Source of the DNA: JBBRMW01 sp965246845
Lineage (GTDB): Bacteria > Chloroflexota > Anaerolineae > Aggregatilineales > UBA2796
DNA: 64,000 bases
Direction: 5' to 3'
Assembly: GCA_965246845.1 (NCBI GenBank)
Contig: CBDFFR010000012.1
Coordinates: 372,001-436,000 of the forward strand
A model generated the notes under the pieces. It was not told the origin of the DNA and searched no databases. It saw only the letters and a program-made list of their open reading frames with translations. The position numbers were made by a program, and so were the translations under genes. Shown one piece after another: positions 16,534-25,508 of this stretch; the stretch's first letter is position 1; every line of letters begins with the position of its first letter.

Positions 16534-17271
16534 TTACGCTTCCGCTATAGTCGTTGATGGCGTGCGTAGCGGCAGCTTGATCGTGAATGTGCTGCCCATA
16601 TCGACCTTGCTTTCGACGCCGACGCTGCCACCCATCAAGCGGCACAGTGTATAAACCACATCCAGACTGCACACTGTGTATTTCGGGTCTGCGTCTTTAA
16701 GATCGCGGAAGAGCGAGAGACGTTGCTCCGCCTTCATACCGATTCCGGTGTCCTTGACAGTGACGGTCCACTGATCATCCAGCGCACCGACGCGGCAGCC
16801 GACAACGCCGCGTACCGAATACTGGAAGGCATTGTCGATGATCGGAAATATGATCTGGTTCAGGCACGGTGCATCGCCTATGATATGCGTCGGGAACGCC
16901 TCATCGACGCTGAAACGGCAGCTCAAGCGGTCGTTACATAGACCTGTCATCTTCTTGTGCCAGCCATCGAAGAACGGCCTAGTATTGATCACTTTGCGTT
17001 CGAGCAACGTCCAGTTCGTCTCCGGGTCGCTGATCTCGACCATGCGCTCGATCATCTGGAGCTGCTTCTGCGCAACTGTGCAAACCTGCCAGACCAATGC
17101 CCGCGCTGCAGCGTCCATCTGGCCGCTGCTCCCGCTCAGGAGCAATTGGGTGTAGCCGACGATCAGGCACAGCGGCGCTTGCAGTTCGTCCCGGAAGAGG
17201 TCAAGTACGGAACCCGGTTTGGATAGTGGTTGTTTTTTGTCGCTCATTTGGACTGCCGTGCTGGACATCAT
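16534..17271 (-). CDS. Histidine-kinase-like protein lacking the phospho-acceptor His
   Basis: A 245-residue soluble protein with a HisKA-like helix pair and a HATPase_c-like domain. The H-box reads FRDELQAPLCLIVGYTQLL, so the position normally held by His in SHELRTPL is Asp28. The N-box (IIDNAFQYS), the G1 box (DTGIGM) and the terminal GSTFTIKLPL strand are recognisable, while the GxGLGL lid is replaced by CSLDVVYTLCRLMGG. It cannot autophosphorylate in the usual way. It may be a regulatory pseudokinase, or may dimerise with other kinases. ATG 17271 was chosen because AAAGGA precedes it; the frame is open to 17319. It is divergent from the NarX-type kinase. Confidence 0.75.
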   Translation of the reverse strand: MMSSTAVQMSDKKQPLSKPGSVLDLFRDELQAPLCLIVGYTQLLLSGSSGQMDAAARALVWQVCTVAQKQLQMIERMVEISDPETNWTLLERKVINTRPFFDGWHKKMTGLCNDRLSCRFSVDEAFPTHIIGDAPCLNQIIFPIIDNAFQYSVRGVVGCRVGALDDQWTVTVKDTGIGMKAEQRLSLFRDLKDADPKYTVCSLDVVYTLCRLMGGSVGVESKVDMGSTFTIKLPLRTPSTTIAEA

Positions 17272-17439
17272 ATGAATTGTCCTTTCCGAAGACGTTTCTA
17301 TATTCTCAACTATAAACAAATTGTCGGCGGATGCCTTCCGGCATCTGGGGAGTATTTGCCATTATGCAGGCTAGTCGTACTGGCCTAGCCACCTGACCAG
17401 GGTTCTGTTATAACTTTGGATATTGTTGAACAGATTTCC

Positions 17440-18789
17440 ATGAAACCAGGTAGCCACGCACGCCCCTTTACCCCATTCCCGTTACGTCTGGCGAGCAATC
17501 GCATGTTCTTCGCCGCCGTTGCTGCATTCCTCGCGGTGGGTTTGATGTTGGGTGGGTTTACGTTGCGGCTTGTCGGCTATTCCGGGGAACAATCTCGCTC
17601 ACGGAAAATCATCATCCAGACCAATCTGCTCGCGTCCACCCTGATCGATGCTGAGGTGGGACAGCGTGGTTATATGCTGACGGGCAACAAGAGTTATCTC
17701 GAACCATACGAGCAAGCACTCGCGCGGACTGATACGGTCTTGAATACTCTTGCTGCGCTCACGAGTGGAAACGCGGTACAGCAGGCTTATATCATCGGTC
17801 TGCGCCCGCTGATCGCGAACAAGTTGACCGAACTCGCGGCAACAATCCGTGCCTTTGACACGGAAGGGCCGGACGCCGCGCGTGCTATCGTGCTGACCGA
17901 TCAGGGCAAGCTGACGATGGATCAAATTCGTGGGCTGACGACTATGATGGCGCAGGACGAAACGGCGGTGCTGGATGGACGTACAACGGGACTGACCAGC
18001 ACTATCACCGGTATTCTGCTTTTCAGCTTGCTGATTGTCGGACTTGGGCTTGCGTTGTTCAGCAGTGCATATCTCGCGTTGCGCCGAGCGCTATTGACGC
18101 GCGTACAGGTGGAGGCCAGACTGGTCTCACGCGAGCGTGACCTAACCATCGAGAACGAACGGCGGCGCTTCGCGCGCGACCTGCATGACGCGATTAGCCA
18201 GTCGCTTTTCTCCGCGACCCTGACCGCCGAAATGCTCCCGACCCTGCTCAAAAACAAACCCGCCGAAGCGCAAAAAGCAATTGAAAACCTGCACCGTATG
18301 ACCAAAGGCGCGCAGGCCGAAATGCGGACGCTGCTCTTCGATCTGCGCCCGGAAGCGCTTACGCAAACCGATCTGACGACTTTGCTTGAACACCTTGTCG
18401 AAGCCTCGCGCCCGCGCTCCGATGCGCAGTTGACGCTCGAAATCGACGGCGAGGGAACGTTCCCGCCAGACGTGCAGATCGCGTTTTACCGCATCACCCA
18501 GGAAGCGCTCAACAACGCGCTCAAATATTCGCGCGCGAACGTGATCAGTGTCTATTTCATGCGCGCGAAGGAAAGTGCATGTGTCGAAGTACGCGATGAT
18601 GGGGTTGGCTTCGACCTCGCCAGCGCGCCGCCTGATCACTTCGGATTGCGCAATATGCGTGAGCGCGCTGCACAAATCGACGCGCGTTTCACCATTAATT
18701 CCAGCCCCGGTCGCGGCACACACATGATGCTCGAATGGCCGAACCCCAACCATCGCTCTACATCCAATACTCCAGAGAGCCTAGCATGA
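17440..18789 (+). CDS. NarX/LiaS-type sensor histidine kinase with CHASE3 domain
   Basis: A 449-residue membrane sensor. Transmembrane helix 1 is at about residues 19-43. It is followed by a CHASE3-like extracellular helical domain (DAEVGQRGYMLTGNKSYLEPYE), then transmembrane helix 2 near 190-212. The cytoplasmic part is HisKA_3 with His249 in RRFARDLHDAISQSLF, and a HATPase domain with EALNNALKYS, DDGVGFD and GLRNMRERA. ATG 17440 is chosen; an in-frame TTG at 17416 is less likely. The stop overlaps the cognate response regulator start as ATGA, so the pair is coupled. The stimulus is unknown. Confidence 0.9.
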   Translation: MKPGSHARPFTPFPLRLASNRMFFAAVAAFLAVGLMLGGFTLRLVGYSGEQSRSRKIIIQTNLLASTLIDAEVGQRGYMLTGNKSYLEPYEQALARTDTVLNTLAALTSGNAVQQAYIIGLRPLIANKLTELAATIRAFDTEGPDAARAIVLTDQGKLTMDQIRGLTTMMAQDETAVLDGRTTGLTSTITGILLFSLLIVGLGLALFSSAYLALRRALLTRVQVEARLVSRERDLTIENERRRFARDLHDAISQSLFSATLTAEMLPTLLKNKPAEAQKAIENLHRMTKGAQAEMRTLLFDLRPEALTQTDLTTLLEHLVEASRPRSDAQLTLEIDGEGTFPPDVQIAFYRITQEALNNALKYSRANVISVYFMRAKESACVEVRDDGVGFDLASAPPDHFGLRNMRERAAQIDARFTINSSPGRGTHMMLEWPNPNHRSTSNTPESLA

Positions 18790-19445
18790 CCGACCAAATC
18801 ATTCGCGTTCTGATAGCAGACGACCACGACCTTGTACGGCGTGGCTTCGCCACTTTCATCGCCGCGCAGACGGATATGGAACTGCTCGGAGAGGCACGCG
18901 ATGGACAGGAAGCGCTCGACATGTGGCGGCGGCTGCGCCCGGATGTCCTCGTATTGGATATGATGATGCCGCTCATGGATGGTGTCACGGTCATCCGCAA
19001 AGTGCGCGCCGAGCAGCCCGATCAGGCGATTGTGATCCTGACCAGCTTCCCGGAGCAGACCTACGTGCGCGATGCGCTGCGCGCGGGCGCGGCGGGCTAC
19101 ATCCTCAAGAACGTTTCTGCCGATGAACTTTCGGACGCTATACACGCAGCGCTGACGGGGCGCGTCACGCTCTCACCGGAAGCCGCACGCGCGCTTCTGA
19201 GCGAACCCGCCGCCGTCGCGCAACAGCGTTATAACCTGACCGACCGCGAGCGGGAAGTGATCGCGCTGATGACGCGCGGCCTGAACAACCCGGAAATTGC
19301 GGAAGCGCTGACCGTCACGCGCTCGACCATCAAATTTCACGTCAGCGCGATCCTTGCCAAGCTAGGCGTATCATCACGCGCGGAAGCGGTCGCCGTCGCC
19401 GTCGAGAACCGCTTGATAGACCCGCCGCCGTCACGAATGGCGTAG
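18786..19445 (+). CDS. NarL/LuxR-family response regulator
   Basis: A 219-residue DNA-binding response regulator. The receiver domain has the acidic pair ADDHD, phospho-acceptor Asp58 in VLVLDMMMP, and Lys in YILKNVSADEL. The C-terminal LuxR helix-turn-helix reads LTDREREVIALMTRGLNNPEIA and ends KFHVSAILAKLGV. The start at 18786 overlaps the kinase stop, so the pair forms one two-component system. Targets are unknown; no close direct repeat typical of an autoregulatory site was found. Confidence 0.93.
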   Translation: MTDQIIRVLIADDHDLVRRGFATFIAAQTDMELLGEARDGQEALDMWRRLRPDVLVLDMMMPLMDGVTVIRKVRAEQPDQAIVILTSFPEQTYVRDALRAGAAGYILKNVSADELSDAIHAALTGRVTLSPEAARALLSEPAAVAQQRYNLTDREREVIALMTRGLNNPEIAEALTVTRSTIKFHVSAILAKLGVSSRAEAVAVAVENRLIDPPPSRMA

Positions 19446-19451
19446 CCCGCG

Positions 19452-19523
19452 CGGGTCGGGCAAGCCGCGCGCCCTACACCAGAGCGCGTATGTCTTCTTA
19501 GGGGCGGACCTGTGTGTCCGCCC
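19452..19523. repeat. Composite repeat: diverged type B plus type A
   Basis: GCGGGTCGGGCAAGCCGCGCGCCC with tail CTACACCAGAGCGCGTATG is followed by TCTTCTTAG and a perfect type A palindrome at 19502-19523 (loop CTGTGT). It lies 3' of the response regulator gene. Confidence 0.8.
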
Positions 19524-19642
19524 GCGCTTGAGATTGAAAACAGGGTTGATACGTATATCTCGAAACCGTCTACACTTGTTCCCGCTACCTCAATCGGTTA
19601 ACATTCAACCGCTAAACTGAGCCTACTCACATCAAGGTCGCA

Positions 19643-20668
19643 ATGCTCCCTGCACACGCTTACGCCGATTATTGGGGTGAACCGATCTGCCGCCTGCTAA
19701 ATGGATTGTGGCAGCTTTCCGGCGCTCACGGAGACATCAACCCGGACCGCGCGCTGCGCGCTATGCTTGAGTATCAACGCGCCGGGCAAACCACCTGGGA
19801 CCTCGCCGATCATTATGGACCCGCAGAAGCCTACATCGGCGCGATGCGGCGTGAATTGCAGGTTGCGCGCGTTGTGGAGGATAGCAAGCCGAGCAGCGGC
19901 GCATTTCTTGCATTCACCAAATGGGTCCCGCGTCCAGGGCGTATGTCGCGCGAGGTGGTCGAGACGGCTATCGAAACCTCGCTGCGCCGGATGGCGACAA
20001 AAACGCTCGATATGCTGCAATTCCACTGGTGGGATTACGCCGATAAGAGCTACCTGCAAGCGCTGCGCCACCTCTCCAATATGCAGGAAGAGGGCAAAAT
20101 CCGGCGGCTGGGCCTGACCAATTTCGACAGCGTGCATCTCGCGGAAATTTGTGATGAAGGCCACGAGATCGTTTCCAATCAGGTCCAGTTTTCGATCATC
20201 GACCGTCGCCCGGAAGCGCACATGATCGAGGTTTGCGAGGCGCGCGGTATTCACCTGTTGGCATATGGGGCGGTGTGCGGCGGTCTGCTCTCCGAAAAGT
20301 ACCTGCGCCGCGAGGAACCATCCTTCCGCGAGATGAACACCGCCAGCCTGCGCAAATATCAGCAAATGATCGGGACGTGGGGCGGCTGGCCGCTCTTTCA
20401 GGAACTGCTCGCCGTGCTGGAAGCAGTCGCGCTCAAGCATCAGGTCACGATACCCGCCGTCGCGATGCGCTATGTATTGGAGAAGCCACAGGTCGCGGGC
20501 GTGATATGCGGCGTGCGGTTCAGCATCGCGGAACATCGCGAGGCGAATGCGCGCGTCTTCGATTTCGCGCTGGATGCGGACGATTATGCGAATGTTCATG
20601 CGGTCACGGATCGTTCGCGCGATCTGCTCAAAATCATTGGGGATTGTGGCGACGAATACCGCCGCTAG
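19643..20668 (+). CDS. Aldo/keto reductase
   Basis: A 341-residue TIM-barrel NAD(P)H-dependent oxidoreductase. The catalytic residues are Asp53 and Tyr58 (WDLADHYG), Lys93 (FTKWVP) and the His in LQFHWWD near residue 124. The C-terminal NADP-binding segment is less clear. It resembles the family branch with long side loops and unknown substrates. It stands alone, between two repeat composites. A weak promoter TTGATA-N19-TACACT (19546-19576) lies 67 bases upstream. Confidence 0.85.
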   Translation: MLPAHAYADYWGEPICRLLNGLWQLSGAHGDINPDRALRAMLEYQRAGQTTWDLADHYGPAEAYIGAMRRELQVARVVEDSKPSSGAFLAFTKWVPRPGRMSREVVETAIETSLRRMATKTLDMLQFHWWDYADKSYLQALRHLSNMQEEGKIRRLGLTNFDSVHLAEICDEGHEIVSNQVQFSIIDRRPEAHMIEVCEARGIHLLAYGAVCGGLLSEKYLRREEPSFREMNTASLRKYQQMIGTWGGWPLFQELLAVLEAVALKHQVTIPAVAMRYVLEKPQVAGVICGVRFSIAEHREANARVFDFALDADDYANVHAVTDRSRDLLKIIGDCGDEYRR

Positions 20669-20687
20669 AAGCGCGCGCAACGCGCAT

Positions 20688-20751
20688 GGGGTCAGATAAA
20701 TCCGACCCCAGACACGCATGTCTTCGCAGGAGCGCACCGATGTGTCCGCTC
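20688..20751. repeat. Composite repeat: type C plus degenerate type A
   Basis: GGGGTCAGATAAATCCGACCCC (20688-20709, one mismatch) is followed by AGACACGCATGTCTTCGCAG and a worn type A palindrome GAGCGCAC-N6-GTCCGCTC (20730-20751), then GGTATTT as at 14564. The order C then A is the reverse of that at 6804 and 14542. Confidence 0.75.
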
Positions 20752-20774
20752 GGTATTTCCCTCTACGCATCTGG

Positions 20775-20826
20775 TACAATCGTCTGCACAGTCTCACAGT
20801 GTCGGAAAATTGAGCTAGGGAAGGAG
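20775..20826 (+). promoter_or_regulatory. Promoter -10 and strong ribosome site of the coiled-coil gene
   Basis: TACAAT at 20775-20780 and GGGAAGGAG at 20818-20826, 8 bases before the ATG at 20835. The ribosome site is the strongest in the window, suggesting a well-expressed protein. The -35 region overlaps the end of a repeat and shows no consensus. Confidence 0.5.
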
Positions 20827-20834
20827 TCTGCCAA

Positions 20835-22079
20835 ATGGACATCAATCAGGCGGCACGGATGATCGATTGGCTGGATGAAGAGCGGCGGCGCGACAAGGCG
20901 ACCATCGCACGGCTGGAAGAGCGCCTCGAACAGCAGTTGGAATATGTCGAGTCGCTGGTCCGCAAGCTGGGCAGCCTCGAAAATGAACAATCTTCGCTGC
21001 GCGCGCAGTTTCTACCAGCAGGTCGCGATGTCGACATTTTGGAACTTTTGCGCGGCGAAATGCAGCAGAGCATCGAAGCCATCGAGTCGCGGCGCGTGAC
21101 CGCCGAACGCGAGGCCGACCGCCGCGCGGAACTGATGCGCGATACCGTTTCGCGTCCGATACGCGAACTGGATGACCGCATCGGCAAGCTGGAAAAATCG
21201 GTCGAAGAGTTGCCCGCCGCGCGCGTCGAACGCGACCGCATGGTGACGACGCTCACCGCGCTCCAACAGCGTCTGGAAGACATTGCCAAGAAGTTCGAGG
21301 AGCCGGAGCGCCGCCTGACTTTCCTCGAAGAGCAGCGCCGTCAGGATTCACGCCGCCTCTCCGAAGCGCAATCCGAAATGCCGGATATGCAGCGCCAGAT
21401 CGACGCGATGCGCCCGAAGATGGATTTGGTCGAAGAGCTGGCGCTCCGCAACGAAAAGCGCATTATCGACATGCAAAACATGGAACGCGACCGTCGCGAG
21501 CAGATGCAGCAGTTCGTCGATCAACAGGTTTTGCAATTGCAGCAACGGGATCAGAAGATTGAGGAAGTCATGCGCGACGTGGGGCGCTACGACGAGGAAA
21601 TGGAGCGCAACATGGAGCGCTTCGAGTCGTGGTCGGAAGCCTATCGCCAGATGAAAAAGATCGTGGATGATTTCGAGCGCATGGGCGACCGTCTGGAACG
21701 GCGCATCAACGAGGTTGCGGAGATGCAGCGCTTCGCGGAAGAGCGCTTTCGGCAGGAGTGGAATGCGTGGAACGCCGAAGACCAGAAGCGCTGGAAGACG
21801 TTCACGCTCACCAACGATGAGACGTGGCGGCAGCACGACAAGGATTTCGACCTGATGCGCGGCAAGATTGTCGAACTTTCCGGCTACTTCCCGCCGATTA
21901 GCGACAGCCTGGATCGGCTCTGGAAGCTGATGCGCGCGCAAGCCGATCTGTACCGCGAGCGCATGACCTCGCTCTTGCAGGAACATGATGCGCCGCCCGA
22001 AAAGCCAATTGCGACCGCCGTTCCCGCTAGCCCACGCACGACCGGGACGTACAACGCCGTCACGAACGGACGCAGCTAG
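20835..22079 (+). CDS. Long coiled-coil protein of unknown function
   Basis: A 414-residue soluble protein that is almost entirely charged heptad sequence (Glu, Arg, Lys, Gln, with Met and Leu at core positions) from about residue 10 to 370. The tail is short and Pro/Ala/Thr-rich. No signal peptide or membrane segment is present. Coiled coils give misleading similarity to many structural proteins, so no family is claimed. It stands alone, with its own promoter and an excellent ribosome site. A scaffold or cytoskeletal-type role is possible but only inferred from shape. Confidence 0.75.
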   Translation: MDINQAARMIDWLDEERRRDKATIARLEERLEQQLEYVESLVRKLGSLENEQSSLRAQFLPAGRDVDILELLRGEMQQSIEAIESRRVTAEREADRRAELMRDTVSRPIRELDDRIGKLEKSVEELPAARVERDRMVTTLTALQQRLEDIAKKFEEPERRLTFLEEQRRQDSRRLSEAQSEMPDMQRQIDAMRPKMDLVEELALRNEKRIIDMQNMERDRREQMQQFVDQQVLQLQQRDQKIEEVMRDVGRYDEEMERNMERFESWSEAYRQMKKIVDDFERMGDRLERRINEVAEMQRFAEERFRQEWNAWNAEDQKRWKTFTLTNDETWRQHDKDFDLMRGKIVELSGYFPPISDSLDRLWKLMRAQADLYRERMTSLLQEHDAPPEKPIATAVPASPRTTGTYNAVTNGRS

Positions 22080-22121
22080 AGGCAACGAGGGCGCGTCGCT
22101 GGTACGTTGAGGCGTGTCTGG

Positions 22122-23228
22122 TCACAGTAAATTGTTGCTCGCTGGTACGCGCTGATGTGAACCCTCTCCTAAAAGCGAAAGCAGAAATGCCTGCTGGTTT
22201 GGCTCCGTGAGCGCCACCTGCCCAGCGGGCGATAGGAACAAATCGACCCCATCCGAAACGGCTTCGTTCAGCGCATGGTCGGCGCGCATTCCGCTGCGGA
22301 CTAGCATTTGCGCCGCGAACGTCGCATAAACGAACGCCGCGAGCAACGCGACCAGCCCCGTCCGGGCGGTGCGGTGTAGCGCGAATTGATAACCCGCGAG
22401 GTGCTGCCGCGCGACTTCCGCGAAATAGGAGTTGGCTTGGGGTGGGTAGATAATCAATCTGTCATGCTGGAGCAGCGCGGTCAACGGCGTGGCAGCCTTC
22501 GCATAAAGCGCTGTGAGCGACGGACGCAGCGGGGGCGCATTCGTGACCAGTTTGTGCAAATCGGCAAATAGCGGGTGCGCGGCGGGCGGCGCATTCACCG
22601 GGATTTGTAACAGGAACTGCGCCGCGCGTGAGAAGCGCAACGCGACCGTGCCTTCGCTGAGGATCGCGAGCAGGTCCGCGACCAGCGGCTTGAGGTCATC
22701 GAAGAGGATATCCTCATCCGGCGTGAGCGGCAGCGCAGCCGGGATTGTTGCGAGCGCTGTGACTTCGCCGAGCAACATCCCGGCTTCCTGCATATCGAGC
22801 GGCGCATCGGCAGGTGTCATCTCGATCAGGCGTCGGCAGCCGACGTTGAGCGAGACGTGTGTACCCTCCGGCGTCTGCACCGTCTGGAACGGGAAGAACT
22901 GGCAGGCCAGCGGCTTGGCGCGCAGCCCCGCCGACTTGTGAACGATGCACAGGTTATCGCTATCCAAGAAAACGCAGCGACCATCGACCTTGTTGAGCGT
23001 GTGCTGTCCGGTCGCGGTGTCGAGCAGAACGAGCGGCGCGTCGTCCGGGACCTCATGCAGTAGCGGACGCCACAGATCAAGATCGAGCCGCCGTGCCTCG
23101 CGCTCGGTGAGCAGCACGTCATAGCTGCGACACCCGCCGCCACACAATTTACAGGTGTGGTGGCTGTGTTCGACGGGGATGAGCGGAAGCGTCGAGTTGA
23201 AATGATCGCGGGTTGTGAGGCTGGACAT
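22122..23228 (-). CDS. YkgJ-type cysteine-cluster protein
   Basis: A 368-residue protein with an N-terminal CxxCxxxC cluster (Cys26, Cys29, Cys33). Further cysteines lie in GRCVFLDSDNLCIVHK and KPLACQFFPF, the pattern of the zinc/iron-chelating YkgJ/FliB-like family. The rest (about 160-368) is helical and Ala/Leu-rich and has no recognised domain. The family binds metal, possibly an Fe-S cluster; its biochemical role is poorly known. It converges on the coiled-coil gene. Confidence 0.75.
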   Translation of the reverse strand: MSSLTTRDHFNSTLPLIPVEHSHHTCKLCGGGCRSYDVLLTEREARRLDLDLWRPLLHEVPDDAPLVLLDTATGQHTLNKVDGRCVFLDSDNLCIVHKSAGLRAKPLACQFFPFQTVQTPEGTHVSLNVGCRRLIEMTPADAPLDMQEAGMLLGEVTALATIPAALPLTPDEDILFDDLKPLVADLLAILSEGTVALRFSRAAQFLLQIPVNAPPAAHPLFADLHKLVTNAPPLRPSLTALYAKAATPLTALLQHDRLIIYPPQANSYFAEVARQHLAGYQFALHRTARTGLVALLAAFVYATFAAQMLVRSGMRADHALNEAVSDGVDLFLSPAGQVALTEPNQQAFLLSLLGEGSHQRVPASNNLL

Positions 23229-23420
23229 GGTTCACGGCAACATGCTATTGACAGATACTCAGGGTAGCACAGGCTGCCCCCGCATGGAAGATACGGCATG
23301 TAATTTTGTTGAGAATTTGTTTAGACCTCTTTGCGCATCTGTTGAGGTACGAACGGCTATCCTTCTATTAGCGGCGGTCAGAATTGCCGTCAGCAGCTAT
23401 GTAAATAGGGGAAACTCAAA

Positions 23421-24161
23421 ATGACGACAGCTTATCCGCAACGTCCCGTTGTGAACGCCGTACCTACCGAAGTCAACACAGCAGTGTATACACCGACCAG
23501 CCACGTAAGCTGGGGATCGATCATCGCTGGCCTGTTCAGCGCGGTCACGGTCCTGATCAGCCTTGCCGTTCTCGGCATCGCGCTCGGTCTGTCCTCGGTA
23601 GACCCGAACGCTCCCGCGGGAAGCGTCGGTGCAGGTATCGGAATTTGGGGAATCGTGAGTGCTCTGATCGCATTTGCCGTTGGTGGTGCGGTTGCTGGAC
23701 ACACGGCGGCGCTACCGGGTCGTGGCAAGGGCGCGTTGAATGGTCTGCTCGTATGGATCGTCGCGATCCCGTTGCTCCTGTACCTGCTCAGCAGCGGCGT
23801 CGGTTCAATCCTCGGCACCGTGACATCCTTCGCGACAACCGCGATCCAGGCAGCCGCGCCTATCGCGGCGGCGGCAATCCCGGCAGCGGCAACGACTGCT
23901 CAGAACCCGACTGCACAAGCAGCCGCAGCGACTGCTGCTGCGACGGGTGTATCGGCAGCGGCAGCCGTGGGAACACAGGTGCAAACCGCCGTTGCCTCGG
24001 TTGACCCCGCGCAGGTCAAGCAGGCCGCTGGTAATGTTGCCTGGGGTACGCTGCTGTGGCTCGGCCTCGGCTTCCTTGCGGCCACACTCGGCGGCGCTTT
24101 TGCCGCGCGCTCGGAAGATCGTATTTCAGTTGCCGGAACGGGCGCGACGGTTCGCAGCTAG
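23421..24161 (+). CDS. Small multi-helix membrane protein
   Basis: A 246-residue integral membrane protein with about four hydrophobic segments (near 30-55, 70-92, 105-128 and 208-232). An Ala/Thr/Val-rich low-complexity stretch lies between residues 135 and 200. The glycine-rich first half resembles YrzE/TIGR04086-type membrane proteins, but this is weak. AGGGG about 11 bases upstream supports the ATG. A strong terminator follows. Function unknown. Confidence 0.65.
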   Translation: MTTAYPQRPVVNAVPTEVNTAVYTPTSHVSWGSIIAGLFSAVTVLISLAVLGIALGLSSVDPNAPAGSVGAGIGIWGIVSALIAFAVGGAVAGHTAALPGRGKGALNGLLVWIVAIPLLLYLLSSGVGSILGTVTSFATTAIQAAAPIAAAAIPAAATTAQNPTAQAAAATAAATGVSAAAAVGTQVQTAVASVDPAQVKQAAGNVAWGTLLWLGLGFLAATLGGAFAARSEDRISVAGTGATVRS

Positions 24162-24181
24162 TCGCATTGTCCACCAGATAG

Positions 24182-24219
24182 AAAACGGGCGCTCTTGTTT
24201 GAGCGCCCGTTTTGTTTTT
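24182..24219. terminator. Bidirectional intrinsic terminator
   Basis: A perfect 13-bp stem AAAACGGGCGCTC / GAGCGCCCGTTTT with loop TTGTTT, followed by GTTTTTA on the plus strand. The A-run preceding the stem gives a short T-run on the minus strand too. It therefore serves both the membrane protein gene and the convergent glycosyltransferase gene. Confidence 0.92.
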
Positions 24220-24234
24220 AGGATGTAGCGTCAG

Positions 24235-25383
24235 CTACAACCATAGTCCCCGATTAGAACGAACATAAGGGACTTCGGGCGCAATCCCGCTAACCTCGAA
24301 GGCGTGTTCCATCCGCACCTTTTCAATGACAGCCTCGTACCCGTCAATCATCCTTTCGACTGTGAAGCGCGCGGCGCGTGCCTTCGCCTGTGCAGCATAA
24401 ATCGGATGCACTGCTGGGTTGCTTAAGAAATAATCAAGGTCGGCGGCGAAGGCAACCGGGTTTTCCGGCGCACTGAGTCGCGCAGCACTGCCAAGCACTT
24501 CCGGCGCTGCTCCCGCGCAGGCCGCGACAATCGGCTTGCCAACGCGCATCGCTTCCAGATAGACGAAGCCGAATGTCTCCTGGCTGCTCGGATGTGCAAA
24601 CACATCGGCCTGCCGCCATTCGCGCGCGAAGGCGCGATCATCCGCGACGTGGCCGAGCCATGTCACGTTATCCTGAATACCAATTTCATCCGCGACGCGG
24701 TGCAGATTGTCCCACGCGATGCCATCCCCGACGATCCGCACTTCGAGGTTCGGATATTTCGGGAGCAACAACGCCGCCGCGCGCAGCAGAATATCGGTGC
24801 GTTTGCGTGGGTACATCTTCCCGACGGAGAGAATAATCGGATGATCGTTCGGCTGGCGGGGCTCCGCGTCATAATAGCGCACCCACGCGGGCGTTTGCTG
24901 CCCATGCGGGATGGTCGTAATCTTCTCCGGCGGCAATCCGTAGAGCGTCGTTAGTCGTTCCGCAGCGTAGTAGCTCCCGACGGTCACAGCGTCGGCTTGC
25001 TGCATCGAAACGCGGTCGAAAAATGCCTGCGCCTCGACCATCGTGCGATAGGGTTCCTCTTCCCACTGGATCACATCTCCATAGACCGCGTGTGCGCTCG
25101 CGATCATCGGCGCGCGAGTGGCCGGGTCCAGACCGAAGCCATCATAATCGAACCCAATAATCACATCGGCAGCGAAGATGCGCGGGTCGGTGCGAAGCTG
25201 CGTATTGAACAGAAAACGCTGGAGCGTGACCGTCACGTAGTCTTCAATATCATAGTTGGGTGCGATGACTTCGACGGTATGGCCGCGTGCGTGCAATCCA
25301 TCCACAAATGAATTGAAGAACATGGCGGTTCCGCTCCCGCCAGCGACATCGGTCGGCCATGACGTGACAATGACGATACGCAT
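24235..25383 (-). CDS. Glycosyltransferase family 4 (GT-B fold)
   Basis: A 382-residue retaining glycosyltransferase. The N-terminal acceptor domain starts MRIVIVTSWPTDVAGGSG. The C-terminal nucleotide-sugar domain begins at ILSVGKMYPRKRTDILLRA and has the signature VFAHPSSQETFGFVYLEAMRVGKPIVA, including the E-x7-E-type segment. The sugar donor is not predictable. It stands alone here; other glycan genes lie far downstream (33.5-44 kb and 55-58 kb). Confidence 0.9.
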   Translation of the reverse strand: MRIVIVTSWPTDVAGGSGTAMFFNSFVDGLHARGHTVEVIAPNYDIEDYVTVTLQRFLFNTQLRTDPRIFAADVIIGFDYDGFGLDPATRAPMIASAHAVYGDVIQWEEEPYRTMVEAQAFFDRVSMQQADAVTVGSYYAAERLTTLYGLPPEKITTIPHGQQTPAWVRYYDAEPRQPNDHPIILSVGKMYPRKRTDILLRAAALLLPKYPNLEVRIVGDGIAWDNLHRVADEIGIQDNVTWLGHVADDRAFAREWRQADVFAHPSSQETFGFVYLEAMRVGKPIVAACAGAAPEVLGSAARLSAPENPVAFAADLDYFLSNPAVHPIYAAQAKARAARFTVERMIDGYEAVIEKVRMEHAFEVSGIAPEVPYVRSNRGLWL

Positions 25384-25508
25384 AGGTGACGCTCCTGAGC
25401 GCAGAATGGCTGTTCATTGCAGACGACACAACCTGCATACGTCTTTCGCTGTTGCAGGTATCGTACTACGCTATGCGGGATCATCTGGAGCGTGTGTTCT
25501 GGCCGCAC

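Noticed and set aside
19697..20845. A 382-codon minus-strand frame over the aldo/keto reductase gene
   Set aside because: Antisense shadow that also runs through a repeat; no domain pattern.
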